From NCBI RefSeq assembly GCF_937999985.1, contig NZ_CALLDG010000199.1, positions 1-11,206 of the forward strand: a DNA stretch of 11,206 bases, read 5' to 3'. Each line of letters starts with the position of its first letter. Positions within the stretch are counted from its first letter, which is position 1. The stretch comes from an uncultured Corynebacterium sp. Lineage in GTDB: Bacteria; Actinomycetota; Actinomycetes; Mycobacteriales; Mycobacteriaceae. This document shows, piece after piece, positions 1 through 6,870 of the stretch. The position numbers and the translations under genes were made by a program. Below the pieces are notes generated by a model. That model was not told the origin of the DNA. It saw only the letters and a list, made by a program, of their open reading frames with translations, and searched no databases.

Positions 1-130
1 CGTAGATCACCACATCCAGGTCAAACAGGTCCGCGACCTCACTGCCGGCCACCAGGTGCCCGTTGTGGATGGGGTCGAAGGTGCCGCCCATGATGCCGAC
101 CCGGGTGGGCTGTGTGGTGGTCTTCTGCAC
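1..130 (-). CDS. nadD: Nicotinate-nucleotide adenylyltransferase, N-terminal part (cut by left edge)
   Basis: NadD transfers AMP from ATP to nicotinate mononucleotide, giving deamido-NAD in the cytoplasmic NAD synthesis pathway. Only about 43 residues are visible, but they carry the diagnostic nucleotidyltransferase opening MGGTFDPIHNGHL, with the ATP-binding HxGH motif (HNGH), followed by VAGSEVADLFDLDVVIY. The likely start is a GTG at 130-128, preceded by an AAGG at 145-142; this gives a short leader peptide (VQKTTTQPTRVGI) before the motif, as I would expect for corynebacterial NadD. An in-frame ATG at 91-89 would begin exactly at MGGTFDP but has no obvious ribosome binding site. The frame stays open far upstream, so the exact start is uncertain. 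The gene lies downstream of proA on the same strand, with the YwiC-like gene between them. Family assignment is firm; the rest of the gene is outside the window. Confidence 0.9.
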   Translation of the reverse strand, partial: MQKTTTQPTRVGIMGGTFDPIHNGHLVAGSEVADLFDLDVVIY

Positions 131-276
131 TGTTGTTTCTGCCTTCTCTTCTTCCGGGCCGCGCTTCCGGCCGCCTGGGGCTTTATGTTTCCTGCCGGAA
201 GATTCTAGTCTGGGTAGGTGCGGGCGTAGGATCGCCCAAATTATAGGTGAAACAATAGGGAGTGTCCGATCTAGCG

Positions 277-1119
277 ATGAGTACGAACGCTTGGGTCCCA
301 AACCAGCACGGCGCATGGGCGATGCTCTTCCTGCCGATCGCCACGGGGCTGATCACCGCCGCTGTTATCGCTCCGTCCTACGGCAATCCGGTGCAGTGGT
401 TGGCGCTGACTTTCATGCCGCTGGCCTGGATCTTTGGCTACTTCACCTTCTTCGCTTTCGGCCTGTGGTTCAAGACCCGTGCCCCTGCCCGCCGCCGTGC
501 GTATCTCTGGCCTACTTTGACGTACGGTGCTCTCACCGCCATATTCTCCGCGATTGTGTTGTATCTGCAGCCGCGATTGCTGTGGTGGTGCGTGCCGTTT
601 GTGCCACTGATCGCGGTGGCCCTGATGGAGGTCTTCAGGAGGCGCCCCCGCAGCCTCATCTCCGGTATCTCCACCACAGTGGCCAGCGCCCTCATGTACA
701 TCGTCGCGGTTTCGGCCAGTGGTTTTTCCATCCTGCCGTGGTTCTTCAGCGAGGCCCCTGTTGCCATTTGGGTGACCACGCTGGTCATCGGCTTGTACTT
801 CACGGGCACGATTTTCTATGTGAAGACCATCATCCGCGAGCGGGATAATGCACCCTTCGAGCGGGTTTCGCTGCGCTACCACCGCATCGCCTTGTTGATC
901 ACGCTCATCACCTCCATCGCGGCCGTGATCGACGGTGGTTACACCGCCAGCGGCCCACTGATGATCCTGGTGATGGCCGCCGCTGCCTTGCGCGCCAAGC
1001 TGATCCCACCGATCGCCAAGGCAAACCCACGCGAGTGGACGCCTAAGAACGTCGGCATGTGGGAAATACCGATGTGTCTGGTCCTGGCGCTCGGCGCGAG
1101 CCTTACGCTCGTGGTGTAG
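277..1119 (+). CDS. YwiC-like multi-pass membrane protein
   Basis: This is a 280-residue integral membrane protein of the YwiC-like family, named after a Bacillus subtilis protein; no biochemical role is firmly known to me. The N-terminal WVPNQHGAWAML is the family hallmark. About nine hydrophobic segments follow, near residues 13-31, 39-65, 76-97, 101-120, 127-148, 161-182, 202-218, 226-244 and 260-280, so almost the whole chain is membrane-embedded. Short basic loops (RAPARRR near 69-74, RRRPR near 121-125) suggest the cytoplasmic sides. I chose the ATG at 277 because it starts just before the family motif and has GGGAG at 258-262, although 14 bases away is long. An in-frame GTG at 262 is the alternative. 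The gene is divergent from nadD and convergent with proA, so it interrupts the minus-strand backbone. I saw no clear promoter; a TATAGG at 242-247 lacks a matching -35. Confidence 0.8.
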   Translation: MSTNAWVPNQHGAWAMLFLPIATGLITAAVIAPSYGNPVQWLALTFMPLAWIFGYFTFFAFGLWFKTRAPARRRAYLWPTLTYGALTAIFSAIVLYLQPRLLWWCVPFVPLIAVALMEVFRRRPRSLISGISTTVASALMYIVAVSASGFSILPWFFSEAPVAIWVTTLVIGLYFTGTIFYVKTIIRERDNAPFERVSLRYHRIALLITLITSIAAVIDGGYTASGPLMILVMAAAALRAKLIPPIAKANPREWTPKNVGMWEIPMCLVLALGASLTLVV

Positions 1120-1177
1120 CTGCTCTATGTTTATGACGCCCACTCCTCAATCGGCAAAGTGAGCGCCAGCGCCGCAC

Positions 1178-2482
1178 TTAGGGGCGAACCTGGCCTTCGC
1201 CGTTGATAACCCACTTGGTGCTCGTCAGCTCCGGCAATCCCATCGGGCCGCGGGCGTGCAGCTTCTGGGTGGAGATGCCAATCTCCGCGCCGAAGCCGAA
1301 CATCTCTCCGTCCGTCCAGGCGGTGGAGGTGTTGATGGAGACAGCGGCTGCGTCGACGTACTGCTCGAAGTAGCTGGTGGTCTTGTAGTCGCGGGCGGCA
1401 ATACCCTCGGTGTGGCTGGTGCCGTAACGGTTGATGTGGGTCACGGCTTCCTCCACGCCGTCGACGATGGCCACTGCAATGTCAAAGCTCAGGTATTCGT
1501 CGGTCCAGTCGGTTTCCTCCGCCTGGACTACGTCGTTGATCAGCGGATCCAGCTGCTTCTTCTCACCGTGCAGGGTCACGCCGGCCTTCTGCAGCTCCTC
1601 CAGGACGTAAATCTTGTCCGGGTCCGGCAGAGCGGAATCCAGCAGTACAACCTCGGTGGCATTGCAGACGGAGCAGCGGCGGGTCTTGCCGTTGATTACC
1701 AGCTTGGTGGCTTCTTCGATGTCCGCAGAGGAGTCGATGTAGAAGTGGCAGTTGCCCGTCCCGGTCTCGATGGTGGGCACGGTGGCTCCCAGCACCACGG
1801 CGTTGATCAGTCCCGCGCCACCGCGCGGGATAACCAGGTCTACTAGGCCACGGGCGGTAATCAGGTCCTGCACCGAGTCGTGGGTATCGCACGGCAGCAG
1901 CTGCACCAGCTCACGCGGCAGGTTGTGGTTTTCGGCAACATCTTGCAGGATCTGCACCAACTTCTCGTTGGTGTGGCGGGCAGACTTGGAGCCGCGCAGC
2001 AGCGGCACGTTGCCGGACTTAATGGCCAGTCCGAAAGCGTCGACGGTGACGTTGGGGCGAGCCTCGTAAACCATGCCCATCACGCCTAGGGGCACGCGCA
2101 CCTGCTTCATACGCAGGCCGTTGGGGCGGGTGTGTCCGCGGACGATTTCGCCAACGGGGTCGGAAAGGCCGATAACCTGGCGCAGACCGCCGGCGATGCC
2201 GGCGATACGCTCGGTGTCCAGGGCAAGGCGGTCCAGCAGGGAGTCAGCGAAGCCGCGCTCCTTGCCTGCTGCAATGTCCTTCTCGTTGGCGGCGATGATC
2301 TCCGCCGCATTTGCCTCCAGCGCATCTGCCGCGTCAGCCAGCAGATCGTTTTTCTGCTGGGTGTTCAGCAGCAGCTGGGAACTGACCTCCTTGGCCTTTT
2401 TAGCCTTGGCTAGGACCTCGTCGCGTTCTGCCTGGCGTTCCGGGGAAAGAGCGTTCTCTTGAGCTTCGTTGGAGTTTGTCAT
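1178..2482 (-). CDS. proA: Gamma-glutamyl phosphate reductase (ProA)
   Basis: ProA reduces gamma-glutamyl phosphate with NADPH to glutamate 5-semialdehyde, the second step of proline synthesis, in the cytoplasm. The product is 434 residues, normal for the family. Visible hallmarks, in order, are VYEARPNVTVDAF (138-150), LLRGSKSA (161-168), GTGNCHFYID (241-250), the catalytic cysteine in VCNATE (Cys273), HTEGIAARD (357-365) and ARGPMGLPELTS near the C-terminus (410-421). The first 40 or so residues are charged and alanine-rich, which is usual. The start at 2482 is the ATG giving MTNSNEAQEN. A longer frame to 2602 would run into proB and reads as nonsense. The Shine-Dalgarno is weak (only GGGTTGGT just upstream), which suggests translational coupling to proB, whose stop lies 19 bases away. 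The product of ProB is its substrate. No unusual residues were seen. Confidence 0.96.
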   Translation of the reverse strand: MTNSNEAQENALSPERQAERDEVLAKAKKAKEVSSQLLLNTQQKNDLLADAADALEANAAEIIAANEKDIAAGKERGFADSLLDRLALDTERIAGIAGGLRQVIGLSDPVGEIVRGHTRPNGLRMKQVRVPLGVMGMVYEARPNVTVDAFGLAIKSGNVPLLRGSKSARHTNEKLVQILQDVAENHNLPRELVQLLPCDTHDSVQDLITARGLVDLVIPRGGAGLINAVVLGATVPTIETGTGNCHFYIDSSADIEEATKLVINGKTRRCSVCNATEVVLLDSALPDPDKIYVLEELQKAGVTLHGEKKQLDPLINDVVQAEETDWTDEYLSFDIAVAIVDGVEEAVTHINRYGTSHTEGIAARDYKTTSYFEQYVDAAAVSINTSTAWTDGEMFGFGAEIGISTQKLHARGPMGLPELTSTKWVINGEGQVRP

Positions 2483-2501
2483 ACCAACCCATGCTAGCGA
2501 A

Positions 2502-3845
2502 CTAGCCCCTAAGCTGCGCCCGGTTAGAGTAATGGGACATGTAGTCGGCGTGCACCACGGGCCTACGGGCAAACTCTGGCAGGTCGGAGGTCGACTGGCC
2601 AATCAGGTCGTGCAGCATGGCGGAATCGTATGCCACCTCGCCGCGGCCAACGATTTTGCCGTCCGGCCCCACCAGGTCCACCACGTCGCGCTGCGAGAAA
2701 TCTCCCTCGACCTTAGTGATGCCCACCGATAGCAGAGACTTGTGCCCTTCCGTCACGGCGCGCACCGCGCCGGCATCCAGGTGTAGCTGGCCATAAGAAT
2801 CTGCGGCGTACAGCACCCAGAACTTCCATGCGCTCAGGCGGTCCTGATCCGGCCAGAAGCAGGTGCCAACCTCCGCAGTATCCAGGGCTGCGCCGATGTT
2901 CTCCGTGGAGGTCAGTAGCACCGGCACGCCCGCACGAGAAGCCAGGCGGGCAGCCGATACCTTCGCCGCCATGCCTCCGGTGCCCAGACGGCCACCGTCG
3001 CCTGCAGCCACGCCCTTCAGGTCCTTGGAACTCTTGACCTCGGCAATGAACTGGGCACCTGGCTCGGCCGGGTTGCGGTCGTACAGGCCGTCCACGTCGG
3101 ACAGCAGCACGCAGGCATCCGCGAAGGCCAGGTGGCTTACCAAAGCGGCCAAGCGGTCGTTGTCGCCGAAGCGCATCTCAGAGGTAGCAACCGTATCGTT
3201 CTCGTTGACGATCGGCACGGCCTTCAGCTGGCGCAAGCGGTCGATGGTTCGCTGGGCGTTGCGTGCGCGGTCGCGCTCTGCGGCGTCCGAAGCAGTAAGA
3301 AGAACCTGACCGATAGTGCGCCCGTAACGGGCGAAACTACGCGCCCACTCCTGGGCCAAAAGCACCTGGCCGACAGACGCGGCAGCCTGCTTGGTAGCCA
3401 GGTCGGTGGGGCGCTGGGCGAGCTCCAGTGGGCCCATGCCACAGGCCACAGCACCGGAGGAAACCACGATGAGGTCGGTGTCGCGCGCCATCCGGGCTTC
3501 GAGTGCGTCGGCGATCATGTCGATCTGGTTCGGATCCACACGGCCGTCGTCGTCGGTCAGGGAGGAAGATCCGATCTTCACCACTAGACGGCGGGCGTGG
3601 GCGATGTCCGCACGCACATCGGAATCGTGCCCCATCGCCGGATCGTCTTCGTCCGCCTCCGGTTCGGGGAACTCGATGGACGTCGCGGGCACCACAGGGC
3701 CCGGCTCGTGGACTGGCCTTTGCCCGTAGGTAGGCACGGGCGTGGCTAATTCGGGAGTCATCTCCCCCGGCCCTGCGTAGCTAAACGCGGACTGGGCTGA
3801 ACTGAACTCTTTTTCGTCTGCAATGTCGGAATCGGAGGATGACAT
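2502..3845 (-). CDS. proB: Glutamate 5-kinase (ProB) with long N-terminal extension
   Basis: ProB phosphorylates glutamate with ATP to gamma-glutamyl phosphate, the committed and normally proline-inhibited first step of proline synthesis. From the ATG at 3845 it is 447 residues, against about 367 in E. coli. The amino acid kinase domain begins near residue 84 with VVKIGSSSLT (88-97), then SSGAV (129-133), VNENDTV (213-219), GDNDRLAA (227-234), SDVDGLY (249-255) and GTGGMAAK (288-295). A PUA domain fills about 355-440. The first 70 or so residues are acidic, serine/proline-rich and probably disordered. This stretch has no stops and about 71 percent G or C at third codon positions (50 of 70 codons by hand), so it looks translated. 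Alternative starts are GTG 3851, ATG 3761 and ATG 3635; the last would give a normal-length enzyme starting MGHDSDVRADI, with GGAGG about 20 bases upstream. proA follows after 19 bases. The kinase identity is certain; the start is not. Confidence 0.93.
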   Translation of the reverse strand: MSSSDSDIADEKEFSSAQSAFSYAGPGEMTPELATPVPTYGQRPVHEPGPVVPATSIEFPEPEADEDDPAMGHDSDVRADIAHARRLVVKIGSSSLTDDDGRVDPNQIDMIADALEARMARDTDLIVVSSGAVACGMGPLELAQRPTDLATKQAAASVGQVLLAQEWARSFARYGRTIGQVLLTASDAAERDRARNAQRTIDRLRQLKAVPIVNENDTVATSEMRFGDNDRLAALVSHLAFADACVLLSDVDGLYDRNPAEPGAQFIAEVKSSKDLKGVAAGDGGRLGTGGMAAKVSAARLASRAGVPVLLTSTENIGAALDTAEVGTCFWPDQDRLSAWKFWVLYAADSYGQLHLDAGAVRAVTEGHKSLLSVGITKVEGDFSQRDVVDLVGPDGKIVGRGEVAYDSAMLHDLIGQSTSDLPEFARRPVVHADYMSHYSNRAQLRG

Positions 3846-3852
3846 ACACACT

Positions 3853-3858
3853 AGTATG
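3853..3858 (-). promoter_or_regulatory. Candidate -10 box for proB (possible leaderless start)
   Basis: Read on the minus strand, TGGCATACT contains a -10-like CATACT at 3858-3853. Its downstream edge lies seven bases before the A of the proB ATG at 3845, so transcription could begin on or near the start codon. That would explain the lack of a well-placed Shine-Dalgarno; leaderless mRNAs are common in actinobacteria. No convincing -35 is seen (TGCACA-like sequence near 3878-3883). This is inference from a single element; proB could equally be read through from obgE. Confidence 0.3.
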
Positions 3859-3860
3859 CC

Positions 3861-3878
3861 AGCCCCGCTCCCGGGGTT
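3861..3878 (-). repeat. GC-rich hairpin between obgE and proB
   Basis: The sequence CCCCG (3863-3867), CTCC, CGGGG (3872-3876) forms a five-pair stem with a four-base loop, extended by a possible wobble pair and an A-T pair at the flanks. It sits 22 bases past the obgE stop and just before the candidate proB -10 box. No T-tract follows on the minus strand, so it is not a standard intrinsic terminator. It may stabilise the obgE 3' end or mark a processing or pausing site. Confidence 0.4.
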
Positions 3879-3899
3879 GTGCAGATTGGTTCAACGTGG

Positions 3900-5411
3900 C
3901 TACCCCTGCCAGCGCTCGCGCTCTGCGACTTCCCCGTCGCCGAAATCGTTCTCGTCGATCAGGCCACGGCGGGCCTGCGAGGCACGCTTGCGCTCCTCCG
4001 GGGTAGCACGAGTGTTCTGCTCCAGGCGAATGTCGGTGCCGCGCCCACTGCGCATGACGTCCACACCGGCGGCGGTCTGCGGATCCCATTCGAAGGTGAT
4101 TTCCCCGATCGTTACCTCGCTGCCTGCGTCCGCGCCGGCCTTGTAGAGCGCTTCCTCCACGCCGGCTTTCGCCAGACGGTCGGCCAGGTAGCCCACGGCT
4201 TCGTCGTTTTCGAAGTCGGTCTGGCGGATCCAGCGTTCGACCTTTTCGCCGCGGACGATGAAGGCATCCTCGGCGGACGGGTCGGCCTCCACCTCGAAGT
4301 CGGCGAACCGCCCGCCGGAGCGCTTGCGCAGCCCCTTCGGGGTGATCACCTGCGCGGGCTTCTCCTCCACCGGGTTGGCCTTACGGTGGGCCTTCACAAT
4401 GTCCAGTAGCGCGTACTTCAGCTCGTCCAAGCCCTTGTGCGCCACGGTGGAGATGCGGAAGATCGGCCAGCCGAACTCCTTGAGTTCCTCCTCCTGCAGG
4501 TCGGCCATATCCTCAGCGTCCGGTACGTCCATTTTGTTCAGGATGATCACACGCGGGCGTTCGCGGAGGTCGCCCAGCCCGGAATCGCTCGCCAGTTCCT
4601 CCTGGTAGTTGGCTAGCTCCTTCTCCAGGGCCTTGATGTCCGCGACCGGATCGCGGTCTGCCTCCAGCGAGGCGGCGTCCACAACATGGGCCAGAACGGC
4701 GGTGCGTTCGATGTGGCGCAGGAAGTCCAACCCCAGGCCTTTGCCTTCGCTGGCGCCGGGGATCAGGCCCGGCACGTCGGCGACGGTGAATACCTCGTGG
4801 CCGACGTTGACCACACCCAGGTTCGGCACCAGGGTCGTAAACGGGTAGTCCGCGATCTTCGGCTTCGCGGCCGACAGCACGGAAATCAGCGAGCTCTTAC
4901 CTGCCGACGGGAAGCCCACCAGGCCAACGTCTGCCATGGACTTGAGTTCGAGGATGACGTCCTTTGCCTCGCCAGGTTCGCCCAGTAGCGCGAAGCCCGG
5001 GGCCTTCCTGCTTTTGGACGCCAACGCTGCGTTCCCCAACCCACCGTGTCCGCCCGCGGCGACAATCATCCGTGTGCCCTTGCCTGTCAGGTCAGCGACT
5101 GCCTCGCCCTTGGAGTTAAGCACCACGGTGCCCTCCGGCACTTGGAGTACGAGGTCTTCCCCGCGCGCGCCATGTCGGTGATCGCCAGCGCCGTTGTTGC
5201 CGCGCTGGGCCTTGATGTGCGGGTGGAAGTGAAAGTCCAGCAGGGTGTGGACCTGCGGGGAAACCTCCAGGATGATGTCTCCACCGTGGCCGCCATTACC
5301 GCCATCGGGGCCGCCGAGAGGAACGAACTTTTCGCGGTGGACCGAGGCGCAGCCGTGGCCGCCGTCACCGGCCTGCAAATGCAGCACTACGCGATCAACG
5401 AATTGTGGCAT
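3900..5411 (-). CDS. obgE: GTPase Obg/CgtA (50S assembly and stress GTPase)
   Basis: Obg is a cytoplasmic, ribosome-associated GTPase needed for large-subunit maturation and linked to ppGpp and growth control. The product is 503 residues. The glycine-rich Obg fold covers about 2-159, with its typical GGPDGGNGGHGGD (33-45). The G domain shows G1 GFPSAGKSS (166-174), switch I YPFTTLVPNLG (189-199), G3 DVPGLIPG (212-219), G4 NKMD (292-295) and a G5-like STVAHKGL (321-328). An OCT domain, typical of actinobacterial and Gram-positive Obg, covers about 365-442 and ends in ITFEWDP. A tail of about 60 charged residues follows. The start at 5411 is supported by AAAGGA about six bases upstream and by the canonical MPQFVDRVVLHLQAGDGG. 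It lies upstream of proB on the same strand (54-base gap) and is divergent from the iron-type importer, with which it shares a 250-bp control region. Confidence 0.97.
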   Translation of the reverse strand: MPQFVDRVVLHLQAGDGGHGCASVHREKFVPLGGPDGGNGGHGGDIILEVSPQVHTLLDFHFHPHIKAQRGNNGAGDHRHGARGEDLVLQVPEGTVVLNSKGEAVADLTGKGTRMIVAAGGHGGLGNAALASKSRKAPGFALLGEPGEAKDVILELKSMADVGLVGFPSAGKSSLISVLSAAKPKIADYPFTTLVPNLGVVNVGHEVFTVADVPGLIPGASEGKGLGLDFLRHIERTAVLAHVVDAASLEADRDPVADIKALEKELANYQEELASDSGLGDLRERPRVIILNKMDVPDAEDMADLQEEELKEFGWPIFRISTVAHKGLDELKYALLDIVKAHRKANPVEEKPAQVITPKGLRKRSGGRFADFEVEADPSAEDAFIVRGEKVERWIRQTDFENDEAVGYLADRLAKAGVEEALYKAGADAGSEVTIGEITFEWDPQTAAGVDVMRSGRGTDIRLEQNTRATPEERKRASQARRGLIDENDFGDGEVAERERWQG

Positions 5412-5448
5412 GGCTTTCCTTTCACCCCAACTGAATCTTCGAGTTCCG

Positions 5449-5478
5449 AGTCTATCGGCTATTCGGACATCAGCCTAA
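5449..5478 (-). promoter_or_regulatory. Weak candidate promoter for obgE
   Basis: On the minus strand, TTAGGC (5478-5473) and TAGACT (5454-5449) are spaced by 18 bases. TAGACT fits the loose corynebacterial TANNNT -10 pattern, and transcription would start about 30 bases before the obgE ATG. The -35 match is poor. It is offered because it is the best-placed candidate, not because it is strong. Confidence 0.25.
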
Positions 5479-5546
5479 AGTGCGCACTCCTTGGGTTTTC
5501 ACGAGGCGCTGGTCAGGCATAGACGGTCGAAAGAGCACCCCCTTCC

Positions 5547-5575
5547 TTTCAACCACAATCACTATGAACTATAGT
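5547..5575 (+). promoter_or_regulatory. Candidate promoter of the iron-type ABC operon
   Basis: TATAGT at 5570-5575 differs from the consensus -10 by one base, and a TTTCAA at 5547-5552 sits 17 bases upstream as a weak -35. The -10 overlaps the left DtxR-type box, so a bound repressor would block RNA polymerase. The leader would be about 80 bases and would contain the second box. ACTATAGT is itself palindromic, so a -10 also exists on the minus strand and could serve obgE. Confidence 0.45.
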
Positions 5576-5588
5576 TAGCCTACCCTTG
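5570..5588 (+). promoter_or_regulatory. DtxR-type iron box 1
   Basis: The 19-mer centred on 5579 matches the DtxR consensus TWAGGTTAGSCTAACCTWA at 15 of 19 positions by hand, including an intact GTTAGCCTA centre. It overlaps the candidate -10 of the ABC operon. DtxR is the Fe2+-dependent repressor of iron uptake in corynebacteria. The mismatches suggest weaker binding than box 2. Confidence 0.65.
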
Positions 5589-5594
5589 CTCCTG

Positions 5595-5613
5595 TAAGGC
5601 TAGGCTAACCTTT
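5595..5613 (+). promoter_or_regulatory. DtxR-type iron box 2
   Basis: The 19-mer centred on 5604 matches the DtxR consensus at 17 of 19 positions, with the core AGGCTAGGCTAACCT differing from the ideal by one base. It lies 25 bp (centre to centre) downstream of box 1 and 49 bases before the lipoprotein ATG. This predicts that the importer is repressed when iron is plentiful. Confidence 0.85.
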
Positions 5614-5661
5614 AGATCGGGGTTGGCCTTCTGAACACACCCCTCACACAAAGGAATAACT

Positions 5662-6849
5662 ATGCGTTTTTCTCCGCTACGCAAAGCCTGCGTGGCTGTA
5701 GTTGCAGCAACCGCCACCTTGGGCCTCGCAGCCTGTGGCGCAGCCGGCACCAGCAACTCCGAAAGTTCCGATGGCGCCAACGGATCCGGTAACGCCGTTA
5801 CGATCACCGACGTGACCGGTCGCCAGGTCCACCTTGATTCGCAGCCGAAAAAAGTCCTTCTCGCAGAAGGCCGCGGACTGTTTGCCACCTCGCTGCTGAA
5901 CAAAGAAAACCCAACGGAAAACGTGGTGGCCATCGGCTCCGATCTGCACAAGGCAGCTCCGTCCTACGAGGCGAAGCTCTCTGCGGTGCATAAGCAGTAC
6001 AACGACCTGCCGACGGTGGGCAACATCGCCAAGGGTGACGTCAGCGTGGAGGCACTGCTTTCCCACAAGCCGGACATCACCGTCCTCTCCCTGGACCACA
6101 AAAAGGCCGCTGAGGAATCCGGTCTACTGAAGAAGATGGATCAGTCCGGCCTGAAATACGTGTTCAGCGATTTTCGGCAGAAGCCGCTGGAGAACACCAC
6201 GAAGACAATCGCCATGTACGGCCAACTTTTCGGCAAGGAAGATAAGGCGAAAGAATTCAATGACTTCTACGACAGCAAGGTAAAAGACATCACTGACCGT
6301 GCCAACGCGGCCGCGAACAAGCCAAAGACTCTGGTATGGCGGGCAGCCGGCATGAAGGACTGTTGTTCCACTGTGAAGGATTCCAACCTTGGTGACCTCG
6401 TCAATGCCGCCGGCGGCAAGAACATGGGCGATGAGTTGTTGGATACCGAATCCGGTGACCTCACTGCAGAAAAGATCCTTGCTGAACAGCCCGAGCAAAT
6501 CATCGCAACCGGCGGTTCCTGGGCCAAGGATCCGGACGAGCCAGAGGTGCTGCCCCATGTCGAGCTCGGTTATCGCGCTCAGCCTGCTACTGCAGAAAAG
6601 ACCCTCAAGGGGCTTCTTTCGACGCCAGGTTTCACCGCCCTAAAGGCTCCGAAGAAAGGAAACCTGCACGCTGCCTACCACCAGTTCTACGACTCCCCGC
6701 TCAACGTGTTCGCCCTAGAGCAATTCGCCCAGTGGCTACACCCGGAGCTGTTCCAGGATGTTGATGTGGAACGCGATTTCGCTGACTTCCACAAGAAGTG
6801 GATGCCTTTTGAGTACTCCGGAACGTTCTTCACTTCCGCCAAGAGCTAA
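5662..6849 (+). CDS. Siderophore/iron-type ABC transporter substrate-binding lipoprotein
   Basis: This 395-residue protein is the extracytoplasmic solute-binding component of an importer for an iron-siderophore or related metal chelate. A signal peptide (basic MRFSPLRK, then a hydrophobic stretch to about 21) ends in the lipobox LAAC with Cys25, so it should be lipid-anchored on the outer face of the membrane. A serine/glycine-rich linker (26-44) leads to a type III periplasmic-binding fold (Peripla_BP_2): ITDVTGRQVHL near 48-58, SVEALLSHKPDIT at 128-140, a long helical linker, LGDLVNAAGGKNMG at 243-256, EKILAEQPEQIIATGGSW at 270-287, and a C-terminal FYDSPLNVFALEQFAQWLHPELF near 342-364. A vicinal pair, Cys234-Cys235, is unusual. 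The start has AAAGGA about six bases upstream. It heads the operon downstream of two DtxR boxes. The ligand cannot be told from sequence; heme, cobalamin or nickel chelates are alternatives. Confidence 0.9.
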   Translation: MRFSPLRKACVAVVAATATLGLAACGAAGTSNSESSDGANGSGNAVTITDVTGRQVHLDSQPKKVLLAEGRGLFATSLLNKENPTENVVAIGSDLHKAAPSYEAKLSAVHKQYNDLPTVGNIAKGDVSVEALLSHKPDITVLSLDHKKAAEESGLLKKMDQSGLKYVFSDFRQKPLENTTKTIAMYGQLFGKEDKAKEFNDFYDSKVKDITDRANAAANKPKTLVWRAAGMKDCCSTVKDSNLGDLVNAAGGKNMGDELLDTESGDLTAEKILAEQPEQIIATGGSWAKDPDEPEVLPHVELGYRAQPATAEKTLKGLLSTPGFTALKAPKKGNLHAAYHQFYDSPLNVFALEQFAQWLHPELFQDVDVERDFADFHKKWMPFEYSGTFFTSAKS

Positions 6850-6870
6850 CCCCGACCGAGAAGAAGTTCG

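Noticed and set aside
242..247. TATAGG as a -10 box for the YwiC-like gene
   Set aside because: No -35-like hexamer lies at the right distance and there is no extended -10, so it is noted but not called as a promoter.
63..848. Plus-strand open frame overlapping nadD and the YwiC-like gene
   Set aside because: It crosses the nadD start on the opposite strand and shifts frame against the YwiC-like protein; the product has no family features.
1095..1109. CGAGC/GCTCG hairpin at the end of the YwiC-like gene as its terminator
   Set aside because: The stem is only five pairs, lies inside the coding sequence and is not followed by a T-run.
271..1143. Long minus-strand open frame (290 codons) opposite the YwiC-like gene
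   Set aside because: The translation is rich in His, Gln, Gly and Asp with no hydrophobic core or motif, while the plus strand encodes a clear membrane protein family.
2483..2602. Upstream extension of the proA frame to an earlier start
   Set aside because: It overlaps the proB 3' end in another frame and adds a proline/cysteine-rich sequence absent from ProA.
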